Source: PALSA-350 sp963834445
Lineage (GTDB): Bacteria; Acidobacteriota; Terriglobia; Terriglobales; Acidobacteriaceae
DNA length: 64,000 bases
Direction: 5' to 3'
Assembly (NCBI GenBank): GCA_963834445.1
Contig: CAWIBU010000002.1
Span: 310,001 to 374,000 of the forward strand
Shown: piece by piece, positions 1-9,040 of the stretch
Layout of the letters: every line of letters starts with the position of its first letter
Position numbering within the stretch: position 1 is the first letter of the stretch
The notes under the pieces: model-generated
The model's database searches: none
What the model was told of the DNA's origin: nothing
The model's input: the letters and a program-made list of their open reading frames with translations, nothing else
Program-made: the position numbers and the translations under genes

Positions 1-1999
1 CTCCATGGACCTGGCCCTCCACAATCATCGGATTGATGACGACACCGCAATCGTGGATCGCGGCATAGTGCGTGACGCGCAGCTCGCCCGTCTCCGGATT
101 GATTTCGACCTCGGCCATATGCGTCCCATTCGCGAACGCGATGCCCGGCACCTGATGATTCACCGCTTCGTCGAGCGGAGCGGATGTCAAACCCGACTCA
201 GTGAGATGCCGCGCGGCGTGCTGAGCAATGGCAGCCAGCGATACGCGCGCCTTCCTGGTCCGCACCCGCGCGCCGCCATCCGCCCATTCCAGATCCGCCT
301 CCGCAGTGCCTAACATCTCGGCCGCAAGGGCCAACGCCTTTACTTTCACCTGCCGTGCAGCCAGCCGCGCCGCTGCGCCTGCAATCGGGCCACCGCGACT
401 GGCAAAGGTTCCCAGGCCGTCGGTCACCACATCGGTATCTCCGTGGCTCACGAAAATACAGTCCAGTGAAATCTGCAACTCGTCGGCCACCAGTTGGGCA
501 ATCGCGGTCGCCGTCCCCTGACCATGTGGAGATGCACCCGTCAGCACGGTAACCTTGCCGCGAGCATCCACCTGCACGCGCCCCGACTCATACGGACCAA
601 TCGCTGTCTCTTCCACGAAGCACGCTATTCCCAGGCCCACCAGGCGGCCCTCGGAGCGAGCCGCCGCCTGCTTCGCCTGTCTCTCGCGAAAGGCGAAAAG
701 GGTCGCGGCGCGATGCAACGCTTCAGGATAGTCGCCGCTGTCATATATGACTTTGCCCGCCAGCACGATCGCCGTGCCCCGGTCCGAGGGAAGCTCGGAC
801 GGAGTCAGCATATTGCGTTGCCGCAGTTCCATTCGGTCGATACCCACGTGGCCGGCAATCCGATCCATGATCAGCTCCATGCAAAGCACCGCCTGGGGGT
901 GGCCGGCGCCGCGATAAACCGCCAGCGGCGTCTTGTTGGTGAGCACCGATAAAGAGCGCGCGCGGTAATTCGGAATGCGATACGGGCCGCGGAACATGGC
1001 CGACGAAATGGAAGCCGGCGTGGTCGACAAAGTGGCCATCGCCGCCCCGTTGTTGGTGATGCTGTGCAGCTCGACGGCAGATACAACGCCGTTATCGTCG
1101 TAAGCCGCGCGCACGCGGTGAACCTGTTCCCGGGCCTGGGTCGTCGCCAGAAAATGTTCGCGGCGGGTCTCGATCCAGCGCACCGGCCGGCGCAGGCGCA
1201 GGCAGGCAACCGCCGCCAAAACCTCTTCCGGATAAAACTCGCACTTGGCGCCGAAGCCGCCGCCCACATCGGGAGCCACTACCCGGATCGCGCTCTGAGC
1301 CATTCCCAGCACGCCAGAGAGAAAGGCGCGCACCAGGTGAGGAAACTGGGTTGACGTATAGAGTGTGAAGCGAGATCCATCTGCATCCGGCTCAGCTACG
1401 ACGCCTCGCGTCTCCATGGGCGCCGGCGCACAGCGATGGATACGAAAGGATGCATCTATTACATGCGGCGCCGCCGCAAACGCCTGATCGACGTCGCCAA
1501 CTTCCTGCAGGCATACATTGGCAACGTTGGTGCCATGCTCTTCATAAAGCAGGGGCGCCTCCGCAAGACTGGCTTCTTCCGGGTCGAGCACTACCGGCAG
1601 ATCCTGATAAGCGATGTGAACGAGGTTCGCCGCGGCCCGCGCAACCTCGAGGCCCGTGGCAACCACGATGGCAACCGGCTCGCCCACATAACGAACCCGA
1701 TCCACCGCAAGCGCGCGGACGAGGGCTGCTTTGCTTTCGGGAAACAAGTCGATCGAAGGCAGGGGCTGCACGCTGCCGGCGATATCGGCCCCATCCAGCA
1801 CCAGCACCACGCCTTGCTGCGCCCGGGCCCCGGAGCCGTCAATGGAGAGAAGAATGGCGTGCGGACGGGACGAGCGTACAACCGCCAGGTGAAGCATGTT
1901 GGGCAGCGAGATATCGGCAACAAATCGCCCCGCACCGCGCAACAGAGCCCCATCCTCCCGCCGCCGCACCCTGGAGCCAACAAATTGGGTAATCGCCAT
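1..1999 (-). CDS. Xanthine dehydrogenase family molybdopterin-binding subunit (CoxL form II-like), partial
   Basis: Catalytic molybdenum subunit of a three-subunit hydroxylase; the C-terminus lies beyond the left edge and about 666 residues are visible of roughly 760-780 usual for the family. The signature VYRGAGHPQ lies at about residues 361-369, close to the AYRGAGR loop of form II CO dehydrogenase-like enzymes and unlike the Cys-containing loop of true CO dehydrogenase. APAPMETRG and DVGGGFGAK, also typical of the family, precede it. ATG follows the TAG of the iron-sulphur subunit by two bases, so the genes run FAD, 2Fe-2S, Mo on the minus strand as in coxMSL. The substrate is not evident; a purine, aldehyde or N-heterocycle is plausible given the neighbouring purine genes. 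Confidence 0.87.
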   Translation of the reverse strand, partial: MAITQFVGSRVRRREDGALLRGAGRFVADISLPNMLHLAVVRSSRPHAILLSIDGSGARAQQGVVLVLDGADIAGSVQPLPSIDLFPESKAALVRALAVDRVRYVGEPVAIVVATGLEVARAAANLVHIAYQDLPVVLDPEEASLAEAPLLYEEHGTNVANVCLQEVGDVDQAFAAAPHVIDASFRIHRCAPAPMETRGVVAEPDADGSRFTLYTSTQFPHLVRAFLSGVLGMAQSAIRVVAPDVGGGFGAKCEFYPEEVLAAVACLRLRRPVRWIETRREHFLATTQAREQVHRVRAAYDDNGVVSAVELHSITNNGAAMATLSTTPASISSAMFRGPYRIPNYRARSLSVLTNKTPLAVYRGAGHPQAVLCMELIMDRIAGHVGIDRMELRQRNMLTPSELPSDRGTAIVLAGKVIYDSGDYPEALHRAATLFAFRERQAKQAAARSEGRLVGLGIACFVEETAIGPYESGRVQVDARGKVTVLTGASPHGQGTATAIAQLVADELQISLDCIFVSHGDTDVVTDGLGTFASRGGPIAGAAARLAARQVKVKALALAAEMLGTAEADLEWADGGARVRTRKARVSLAAIAQHAARHLTESGLTSAPLDEAVNHQVPGIAFANGTHMAEVEINPETGELRVTHYAAIHDCGVVINPMIVEGQVHG

Positions 2000-2001
2000 G
2001 C

Positions 2002-2499
2002 CTAGTGATCCGCCCTGGTGGAAGGCTGGTGAACACCGGCCAGCGTCTCGATGGCCTCGATGATGTTGCGGTAGCCCGTGCAGCGGCACAAATGGCCCTG
2101 CAGCATGGCCGCAATGTCTTCGCGGCTGGGATGAGGGTTGCCGCGAAACAGGCAGACCGTCGACATAACCAGGCCCGGTGTACAAAACCCGCACTGCAGC
2201 GCGTGGTGTTCGTGCAGCGCGGCCTGCACTGGATGCAATTCTATTTCCGTGCCCACGCTCTCGATGGTCTCGAGGGTGCACCCCTGCGCCTGCACCGCGA
2301 GCATGAGGCACGAGCGCACCGGGGCACCGTCGAGCAGCACCGTGCAGCTGCCGCACGGCCCTTCACTGCAGCCGATGTGGGTGCCGGTGAGGCCCAGGTC
2401 GTCGCGCAGAAAATCGGCCAGGCGAAGGCCGCACGCAACGGCGGTGACAATTGGCTGTCCGTTCACGATCACTTTCAGGCCATGCAGCGCAGAAGACAA
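2002..2499 (-). CDS. (2Fe-2S)-binding subunit of molybdenum hydroxylase (CoxS-like)
   Basis: Small electron-transfer subunit carrying two 2Fe-2S clusters. The plant-ferredoxin-type motif CSEGPCGSC with a further Cys lies at about residues 44-64, and the second cluster motif CGFC...CRC at about 103-140 (counted from the TTG start). An upstream in-frame ATG/GTG start near 2535 would overlap the FAD subunit, but a clear AAGGAG at 2507-2512 sits seven bases before TTG 2499-2497, so TTG is the preferred start and gives 165 residues. It lies between FAD and Mo subunits in one operon. Confidence 0.88.
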   Translation of the reverse strand: MSSALHGLKVIVNGQPIVTAVACGLRLADFLRDDLGLTGTHIGCSEGPCGSCTVLLDGAPVRSCLMLAVQAQGCTLETIESVGTEIELHPVQAALHEHHALQCGFCTPGLVMSTVCLFRGNPHPSREDIAAMLQGHLCRCTGYRNIIEAIETLAGVHQPSTRADH

Positions 2500-2506
2500 A
2501 GGCTGG

Positions 2507-2512
2507 CTCCTT
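2507..2512 (-). promoter_or_regulatory. Shine-Dalgarno AAGGAG deciding a TTG start
   Basis: AAGGAG on the minus strand overlaps the stop codon of the FAD subunit and lies seven bases upstream of TTG 2499-2497. No comparable site precedes the ATG-type alternative further upstream. Confidence 0.65.
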
Positions 2513-3380
2513 ACCGGGTTGAAATAAAAGCACACGCATCGCGTACTGCCTTGCGCAACAAAACAGGCAGCACAGCGATCGCGTAATCCGCGTCTAACAC
2601 GCCGGCACCCTTTGGCGGCGGATCAGCCTGCAAGGCACTCGCCGCAACGCTCGGTGCGTCGGCGGCCGATGATCCGATCAGTTTCGCTTCGGCGCTGGAA
2701 CAGCGTCGCGGCACATCGCCACAGCCGCCGACCGCCAACGCCGCATGGGTGACGCGTTCTGCGCTATCGAACGTGATCACCGCCGCCGCGGTTGCCAGTG
2801 CCCGCGAGTTCTGCCGCATCGCGATGTCGGCCACGCCGCAGCCTGTGCGTTCGCCGACGGTCGCGGCGTGCAGGTGGGTGACCATCTCGCCTGCGGTGAG
2901 GGTGGTTCGATAGGGCGCAGCAAAAAACACGGCTGCCGGCACCCGGCGGAACGTGCTGCCCCGGCCAATACGCAACACGGCGTCGATGGCCAGCGCCGCC
3001 ACTGCTAACTGGCTTGCCGGATCGGCCCACGCCAGGTTGCCTACCAGTGTTCCCCGGTTGCGCACAGAAGGCGTCGCGGTCTTTGCCGCGCACAGCGGCA
3101 GCAGAGGGCATTGCTGCCGCAGCGCCGTCGAGGCAATCACCTGAGCGAGAGTGACCATCGACCCGATGGTCAGCGCGCCGCCATCCGTCTCAATCCGCTT
3201 TAACTCGCCCAGGCTTCCGAGGTCGACCAACACGCTGGGTGCCACATCGCCTGCGCTCAGACGAGGGATCAGTGTCTGTCCCCCGGCAAGCACCATCGCT
3301 CCGGCCTCACCCATCGTGGTGAGTGCTTCCGCGAGCGTCGAGGGTCGCACATAGCGAAAATTGGCCGCCAGCAGAGTCAT
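2511..3380 (-). CDS. FAD-binding subunit of molybdenum hydroxylase (CoxM-like)
   Basis: Medium subunit that passes electrons from the iron-sulphur clusters to an acceptor through FAD. AGGQTL at residues 32-37, TIGSMVT near 71 and RNRGTLVGNL at 108-117 are the FAD-contacting motifs of the family. ATG 3380 gives 289 residues, the usual length; the longer upstream extension (to 3539) runs through the neighbouring terminator and looks non-coding. It is first in the operon with the 2Fe-2S and Mo subunits. No strong Shine-Dalgarno precedes ATG 3380, so the start is less certain than the product. Confidence 0.87.
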   Translation of the reverse strand: MTLLAANFRYVRPSTLAEALTTMGEAGAMVLAGGQTLIPRLSAGDVAPSVLVDLGSLGELKRIETDGGALTIGSMVTLAQVIASTALRQQCPLLPLCAAKTATPSVRNRGTLVGNLAWADPASQLAVAALAIDAVLRIGRGSTFRRVPAAVFFAAPYRTTLTAGEMVTHLHAATVGERTGCGVADIAMRQNSRALATAAAVITFDSAERVTHAALAVGGCGDVPRRCSSAEAKLIGSSAADAPSVAASALQADPPPKGAGVLDADYAIAVLPVLLRKAVRDACAFISTR

Positions 3381-3522
3381 TGTCGTGTTGTCGAAAGAAG
3401 CGAATTTTTCTGCACAGCGCATCTGGCTGGGAAAAGAGCGGAGACAGTTTGGAGGTTGTCCGCTGAGTCCGTACGTTCTGCCAAGTTGTTCGGCGGTTTG
3501 GGGGTGCAGGCCTCCGCTAAAC

Positions 3523-3558
3523 GAAAAACCGGATGGCAAGCCACGCCATCCGGTCTTT
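3523..3558 (-). terminator. Rho-independent terminator after the TonB receptor gene (possibly bidirectional)
   Basis: A perfect 10-bp inverted repeat, ACCGGATGGC (3528-3537) and GCCATCCGGT (3545-3554), has a 7-base loop. On the minus strand it is followed by TTTTT and lies just past the receptor stop codon at 3571. A CTTTT follows on the plus strand as well. Confidence 0.8.
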
Positions 3559-3570
3559 TCGTTGCTTAGT

Positions 3571-6500
3571 CTAAAACGTCAACTGCAGGGACATCTGTAT
3601 CTGTCGCGGCGCGCCGATGGTATGGGTTACAAAGCCAAGGCCGGCGGGGCAATTATAGAAGCTGCTGTTGGTCTGGTTTCCGTTAGAGTCGCATCCGGTG
3701 GCTACCGCAGTCTGTCCTGCTGCTGGGAATTGGTTGAAGTTCTGATTCTGGAAAACCTCATTGCCAGGGATGTCAAAGCTGGTGGTGTTGGTGAGGTTAT
3801 ATACATCGAAGGTGTACTTCAGGTTGTAGCGTTCGGTGAGGCTGGTCATCTTCACCAGGGAGATGTCCGCACGCTTCTGGGATTGCTGGCGGAAGATATT
3901 CCGCTGACCGGTGGTGAAGCTGGTTTCGACCGTGTCACCGGCAGGAACCGCGGAGGCCAGAGGGCTGGACGAAGTAACCAGAGGCACCGTAAAGCACTGC
4001 GGGTTGAGCGCCGGCAGGTAATTTGTTCCGAAGGCCCCGGAGTGTCCCGTCTGCGCCTTCTTCGGGGAACAAGCAGCGTAGTTCAAGGGCACGATGGGGT
4101 TGGTGATGCCGTCGAAGACGCTGTAGTAGAGGCTGCCGACCGCGCCGCTGAAGTCGACCACGCTGAATGGCTGTCCGCTCTGCAGCACGGTCAAGCCCAC
4201 CAGCGACCATCCATCGGTGAACTTGCCCTCCAGTGTGGACTTGCCGTAGAAGTCAGGCAGCTTGTAGACGTAGGTGAAGTTGAAAACGTGGGTGCGGTCA
4301 AAGTCGGAGGAAGCGTAACCGTCACGGAGGTTGAGGGGGTTATTGCCGTTGTAGAACAGCCCCATCGCGCTCTGCTCATCGAGCGCGTGGGAGTAGGTAT
4401 AGGACGCACCCACCTGGATGCCGTGACTCATGCGCTTGTCCACGTGCACCTGCAGTGCGTTGTAAGCCGAGACGCCGGCCGCCTTGTAGGTAATCGACTC
4501 CGCGGCATACCCGATGTAGGGAACGCGCAGATCGATGTTGCCGCCTTCAAAGTTCAGCAGCGCCGTGCTGCCATCGCCCAGCGTAATGAAGCTGCCGTCC
4601 GGGTTGGTGGGGGTGTAGCCGTAAGAATAATTCTGTGAGTGAACGGCCGCCGATGGGGACGCAATGTTCGGCTGGTTGAAGGGAACAGGGACCACCTGGT
4701 GGCGGCCGAGATTCCCGACATAGCCAAAGTCAAAGGCCAGATCGTTGCGCGGCTGCCACTGCACGTCGAGGGTGTAGTTGATGGAGTAGGGCAGTTTGTT
4801 CTTGCGATCGTAGACACCCAGAGAAACCGGCTGCGCTCCGTTGGTGATCGCCGTCGCGTTGGGCAGATAGGCGGCGAAATCTGACGCCTTGGGGTTGGTC
4901 GGAGCCGCACTTTGTACGTTGGTGTAAGGAAATTCAAGCGAGCCCGAGGTGCCGCCGCCGCAGGTAGGAATGTAGCCATCCTGGTAGGTTGCGGTTGGGC
5001 AAGTTTGCGCCGTAACAAAGGGAACTTGTTGCACCACGCCAAAGGGACCGCCGGTCACCAGGCCAATGGCATAGCCGGGCGAGAAGTAGCTGAACAACTC
5101 ACCGCGATCGTAGTACAAGCCCATGCCGCTGCGGACAACGACTTTGTTGTTGAACATGGCTGGCTGCCACGCCGCACCCAGGCGCGGCGCAAAGCCCCAC
5201 TGCCGCCCGGTCAGCGTCGTGTTGCTCACGCCCGAGGTCCCATTTTTGTTGTTGCCGGCAATGATGAAACCGCTCTGTGTCGGCCCCAGAGATCCTGCAC
5301 TTTCCCCCGTAGGCAGCGGGCCGGTGGGCGTTATGTAGGAGTAAAGCGACGGATCGAAGTTGAAGATGTTGCCGTTCTTTTCCGTCATCCCGGCATCCCA
5401 GTCATAGCGCACGCCGGCCGTAAGGGTCAGGTTGGGCTTGATCTGAAACTTGTCCTGCAGATAGAGGCCGAGCTGGTTGGCCCGGTAATAGCGATTCGCA
5501 TTTCCTTGCAGAAAGGTGGTGACGTTATAGCTATCGTCCGGGGTCACCAGTCCGCTTAGGAACTGGCCCATGTCGTTAGAGGCAACGGTGCCGGTGCCGG
5601 GACGGCGATCGCGAATGTTGAGTTGGGTAAAGCTATAGCTGCCGCCGAAGCCGATGCTGTGTTTGCCCCGCACCCAGATGGCGTTTCCAGAGGGCATCAG
5701 CCGATTCTGGAACACGCCTGTCAACGAGCCCTGGCCACCCGCGCCCGGACCGATATTGAGTGTGTCGCTAATGCCGGCTATTTTGCTGCCGCCCAGAACG
5801 TGAATGATGGAAAGACCAGGGAAGTAATTCGAGCCAAAGGTGTCGATGGAAGGATTGCCGTAAGCGCCTCCAGGGATGCTCGCTGGCCCGAAGGGCTGGT
5901 CGTTGGTGTTGTAGAGTTTCTCCCGTAGAAAGCCCAGAGTCTCCTGGGTGCTAAGGTTCGATCCGATTAGATAGGTGTTGTTGACGGAGAAGACCTGGGA
6001 GCCGGCGTCGAGCTTCTGGGTGAAACCGGGCACGTTCGAGTAGGCGTAAGGGGCCGCCGTCGGGTCGTGCTGATAGTAGTACTTCAGGGCCAGGGTGTCT
6101 TTGCTGGTGGCGTTGTAGTCCAGATTAGCGACCGCCTGGTCGCCGATAAAGGTTGCAGTTCCCGGTACAAAGGCATTAAAGGTTTCGCCCGGCCGCAAAG
6201 TGATGCCCGGAATGGCATTCGGGATGAGCCACTTGCCGGGCTCACCCTTGAGGGAAGGCGAATTGAACAAAGCCAGCGCAACCGGATCGATGGCGCCGGT
6301 CAGGTTGGTGCCAAATGAATCGTTGGTGATCGCCGCTAATGCCTGCGGGCTGCGATCATCGGTCAGGCCGACCGGCACATCCAGGAAGGAATCGCCGATC
6401 TCGGCATCACTGACGTGCAGGTGTTGATACGCTAAAAAGCCGAACAGCTTGTCTTTGATGATGGGGCCACCGAACACGCCGCCCAGGGTGTAGCGGTGGA

Positions 6501-7479
6501 GCTGCGGATTCTTATCGGCCTGCGGGACAGCATCGTCTTGATTGAAGAAAAAGGGCGCGGCATTCAGCCAGTTGGTGGCGCGATGCAGATAAAGCGAACC
6601 ATGATAGGCGTTAGTGCCCGAGGTAGTGCTCAGGTCGATATGCGCGCCGCTGGTGGCGCCCTGTTGGGCGTCATACATCGACGCGTTCACGCGCGCTTCC
6701 TGAATGGTTTCCGGAGCGGGCGAGGGAAGCGCATTGCCGATGGAGAGATAGACCGAGGCGCTGGACTGAATCACGCCGCCGCCACCCGTGTTACCTACGC
6801 CGGTGCTGGGGCCTAAGCGCGCCGAGGCCACCTGGCTGGTGCTCTTGCCGTTGAAGAGGTTGCTGCCGTCGACGCCGTTGAGCAGAAAGCTGTTGCTGGT
6901 GTCGCGTTCGCCGTTAGCCCAGATAGGCGCGTTGCCGAGGCCGGAGTTCACACCGGTGCCGCCAGGCAGTTCCGCGTTGACACCCGGCGTGAGGATGGCC
7001 AACCCGGTGAAGCTGCCGGTGGGCAGCGGGATCGATTCGATCTGCGCCCGATCGAGAACATAACCATTCGTCGTATCCACTGCGTTCAGCAGTGGGTTCA
7101 CATCCACTTCCACCGAGTCGGCGATCGCGCCCACCTTCAACTGCGCTTGCAGCGAAACGGTGCGGTCGGCCTGCACCAGGATGCCGGGAAGTTTTTCCGT
7201 GGAGAAACCCGCCATCGTGACCGTCACCGTGTATTTGCCAATCGGTAGATCGTTCAGCGTGTAGACGCCCTGGGCATTGCTCTGCGTGCTGCGCTCGAGC
7301 TTGGTGTCTTCTGAGGTGGCCTTCACCTCAGCGCCGGGAACGGCGCTCCCCGCGGGATCAACCACTTGCCCGGTGATGCCACCCAGTGTTTGCTGCGCTT
7401 GCATTGCGTTGGGCAGAACCAGAGTGAGTGAAGACAGCACCAACAACGTCGAAAAAAACCTTCTGGATTGCAAAAACAT
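3571..7479 (-). CDS. TonB-dependent receptor with carboxypeptidase-like regulatory domain (Oar type)
   Basis: Outer-membrane beta-barrel of 1302 residues. A signal peptide with likely cleavage after AQA (about residue 28) is followed by a carboxypeptidase regulatory-like beta-sandwich at about 32-115 (GITGQVVDPAGSAVPGAEV), then a plug region and a long barrel ending in the terminal Phe (SLQLTF) expected of outer-membrane proteins. Large expansions of such receptors are characteristic of Acidobacteriota. A purine or ureide ligand is suggested only by position between two molybdenum hydroxylase and purine gene groups; the sequence does not show specificity. A GAGG lies about ten bases before the ATG. 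Confidence 0.9.
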   Translation of the reverse strand: MFLQSRRFFSTLLVLSSLTLVLPNAMQAQQTLGGITGQVVDPAGSAVPGAEVKATSEDTKLERSTQSNAQGVYTLNDLPIGKYTVTVTMAGFSTEKLPGILVQADRTVSLQAQLKVGAIADSVEVDVNPLLNAVDTTNGYVLDRAQIESIPLPTGSFTGLAILTPGVNAELPGGTGVNSGLGNAPIWANGERDTSNSFLLNGVDGSNLFNGKSTSQVASARLGPSTGVGNTGGGGVIQSSASVYLSIGNALPSPAPETIQEARVNASMYDAQQGATSGAHIDLSTTSGTNAYHGSLYLHRATNWLNAAPFFFNQDDAVPQADKNPQLHRYTLGGVFGGPIIKDKLFGFLAYQHLHVSDAEIGDSFLDVPVGLTDDRSPQALAAITNDSFGTNLTGAIDPVALALFNSPSLKGEPGKWLIPNAIPGITLRPGETFNAFVPGTATFIGDQAVANLDYNATSKDTLALKYYYQHDPTAAPYAYSNVPGFTQKLDAGSQVFSVNNTYLIGSNLSTQETLGFLREKLYNTNDQPFGPASIPGGAYGNPSIDTFGSNYFPGLSIIHVLGGSKIAGISDTLNIGPGAGGQGSLTGVFQNRLMPSGNAIWVRGKHSIGFGGSYSFTQLNIRDRRPGTGTVASNDMGQFLSGLVTPDDSYNVTTFLQGNANRYYRANQLGLYLQDKFQIKPNLTLTAGVRYDWDAGMTEKNGNIFNFDPSLYSYITPTGPLPTGESAGSLGPTQSGFIIAGNNKNGTSGVSNTTLTGRQWGFAPRLGAAWQPAMFNNKVVVRSGMGLYYDRGELFSYFSPGYAIGLVTGGPFGVVQQVPFVTAQTCPTATYQDGYIPTCGGGTSGSLEFPYTNVQSAAPTNPKASDFAAYLPNATAITNGAQPVSLGVYDRKNKLPYSINYTLDVQWQPRNDLAFDFGYVGNLGRHQVVPVPFNQPNIASPSAAVHSQNYSYGYTPTNPDGSFITLGDGSTALLNFEGGNIDLRVPYIGYAAESITYKAAGVSAYNALQVHVDKRMSHGIQVGASYTYSHALDEQSAMGLFYNGNNPLNLRDGYASSDFDRTHVFNFTYVYKLPDFYGKSTLEGKFTDGWSLVGLTVLQSGQPFSVVDFSGAVGSLYYSVFDGITNPIVPLNYAACSPKKAQTGHSGAFGTNYLPALNPQCFTVPLVTSSSPLASAVPAGDTVETSFTTGQRNIFRQQSQKRADISLVKMTSLTERYNLKYTFDVYNLTNTTSFDIPGNEVFQNQNFNQFPAAGQTAVATGCDSNGNQTNSSFYNCPAGLGFVTHTIGAPRQIQMSLQLTF

Positions 7480-7707
7480 TTCGGATATGCCTCGCGTAAG
7501 GGAGAAGCTGGGGTCCAGACTCTATTTTTTTGTGTATGCGACTACGAGGTCGGTGAAGCCAGAAAGGTCACGACAGGGTGACGGCCCAAAGATCTACCAG
7601 GGTCGAATTTCGAGGAACTGCCATGAGCATAGAACAAAGTCGAGGGCGAGCCAAGAAAATTAGTTGCGCGTAAGTGTAGTGAAGTACGACAGGTTACCGA
7701 CGGAATC

Positions 7708-8088
7708 TTACCCAAGAAGAGATACATGAGCGAACACAATACGCCAGCCTTCCGGGAGGCGAGCCCAGGTCTGGCTCTGGCGTCCGCGGGTAACCTTGCC
7801 TTCGACGGTGCGCTCGAAGGCAAGCGTGATGCTGGCAAAATCTTTGCCGAAGGCCACGATATCGAGCCGCTTGATGGTGCGCGCCAGGTTGGCCGGCGAA
7901 CGTCCCTTGCGAAACGCGTCGATCTCGTCGATACCATAGAGGCTCTCCGTGGGCCCAAAGCGCGCCACGTAAGGCGAGGCCCAGAACAGGCCCATCAGCG
8001 TTTCTACATCGTTGCTGACCAGGGCTTGCTCGTAGCGGAGATAAAGTTCCTGCAGCTCGGCAACGGTGGCGGGGTCATTTATTTCCAT
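7708..8088 (-). CDS. hpxZ: HpxZ/AtzH-like SnoaL-fold protein (DUF3225)
   Basis: A 126-residue NTF2/SnoaL-like protein. It opens with MEINDPATVAELQ, has ALVSNDVETLMGLFW at about 22-36 and LYGIDEIDAFR near 50-60, and ends with RGRQSQTWAR and EGWRIVFAHVSLL, all hallmark stretches of HpxZ (oxalurate catabolism) and the related AtzH. Family members help amidase complexes acting on urea-derived acids. ATG 8088 matches the family start and lies five bases after the acetamidase stop, indicating co-transcription. The usual partners HpxW, HpxX and HpxY are not in the window; an acetamidase/formamidase takes that place. The exact reaction is unknown. Confidence 0.8.
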   Translation of the reverse strand: MEINDPATVAELQELYLRYEQALVSNDVETLMGLFWASPYVARFGPTESLYGIDEIDAFRKGRSPANLARTIKRLDIVAFGKDFASITLAFERTVEGKVTRGRQSQTWARLPEGWRIVFAHVSLLG

Positions 8089-8093
8089 AGCGC

Positions 8094-9032
8094 TCAAAAC
8101 ATTTTCCTGGTGGGCAGCACGCACTTGGGCATGGCCGCGCTCACGGTGATCATGGGCTCGTTGACCACCTGGCTCAAACGCAGCTTCATGGCCACGCTGC
8201 ACAGCAGGTAAGCGTGGATGGGCGTGAAGGACCAGCGGGCGACGAGCAGGTCAACCATGCGCAGGGTCGCGGCGCGGGCGGCGGCAAGCGTGTCAGCAGC
8301 GGACTCAACCACGATCCAGGCATCGCCAGGCGCGTCGGGCGAGCGCGATTCCGCGGACTCGATCAGGGGCCCGGCGAGCGGTTGTCGATGGTGCACGCGG
8401 AAGCGAAGCGTCACCTCTGCCGGGCACTCGATGCCGTTAATACAGACCTCGCCATCGCCCTGGGCGGCGTGCGCGTCCCCGGCGGAGAACAGGCCGCCGC
8501 TATTTAGCACCGGCAGGTAGAGCGTGGCGCCGGTGCACAGCTCGCGTACATCCATGTTGCCGCCAAAGACTCCTGGCGGCCGGGTGCGGAACTCGCCGTC
8601 TTCGGCCGGGGCAACGCCCATCACGCCGCAGAAGGGGCGCAGCGGGACGATGGCCGTCCCCAGCGAGCGGCTCACCTCCGGGTCCAACGCCCAGTGAAAG
8701 AGAAACGGCTCAGAAAACTGTTCTTTCAGAAAGCCGAGACCGGGAATTACGCTCGTCCATCCCCAGCCGATGTGCGCTACCTGCAGCACGTTGATCTCGA
8801 GCACGTCGCCCGGCTCCGCGCCTTCGATGCGGATGGGGCCGGTCAACGCGTGGATCCGGCCGCGGTCGATGTTGAGAAAATCGTCCACGGTCGAGCCTCG
8901 GTTCACCTGGCCGCCGCTCGCGTCCAGGCAGCTCATGTGCACGGTGTCGCCGGAGGCAACGGTCAGCCGCGGTGCGAGGGCGCGATTCCAGCGTGAATGG
9001 GTGGGCTCAGCGGTTAAGCGGTGTTCGGCCAT
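8094..9032 (-). CDS. Acetamidase/formamidase family protein
   Basis: A 312-residue member of the FmdA/AmdA amidohydrolase family, which hydrolyses short amides such as formamide or acetamide to ammonia and acid. The family features visible are the N-terminal DTVHMSCLDASGGQV, VNRGSTVDDF, PGDVLEINV, the metal-site region GDAHAAQGDGE at about residues 183-193, and PRPPGVFGGNMD. It stops five bases before hpxZ and starts eight bases after the RidA gene stop, so the three genes form a tight unit. In this setting it may release ammonia from an amide produced in purine or pyrimidine breakdown; this is an inference. Confidence 0.88.
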   Translation of the reverse strand: MAEHRLTAEPTHSRWNRALAPRLTVASGDTVHMSCLDASGGQVNRGSTVDDFLNIDRGRIHALTGPIRIEGAEPGDVLEINVLQVAHIGWGWTSVIPGLGFLKEQFSEPFLFHWALDPEVSRSLGTAIVPLRPFCGVMGVAPAEDGEFRTRPPGVFGGNMDVRELCTGATLYLPVLNSGGLFSAGDAHAAQGDGEVCINGIECPAEVTLRFRVHHRQPLAGPLIESAESRSPDAPGDAWIVVESAADTLAAARAATLRMVDLLVARWSFTPIHAYLLCSVAMKLRLSQVVNEPMITVSAAMPKCVLPTRKMF

Positions 9033-9040
9033 GGGGATGG

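Noticed and set aside
3361..4638. Long open frame (425 codons) on the plus strand
   Set aside because: It is entirely antisense to the TonB receptor gene, lacks any recognisable domain and arises from GC-rich codon bias.
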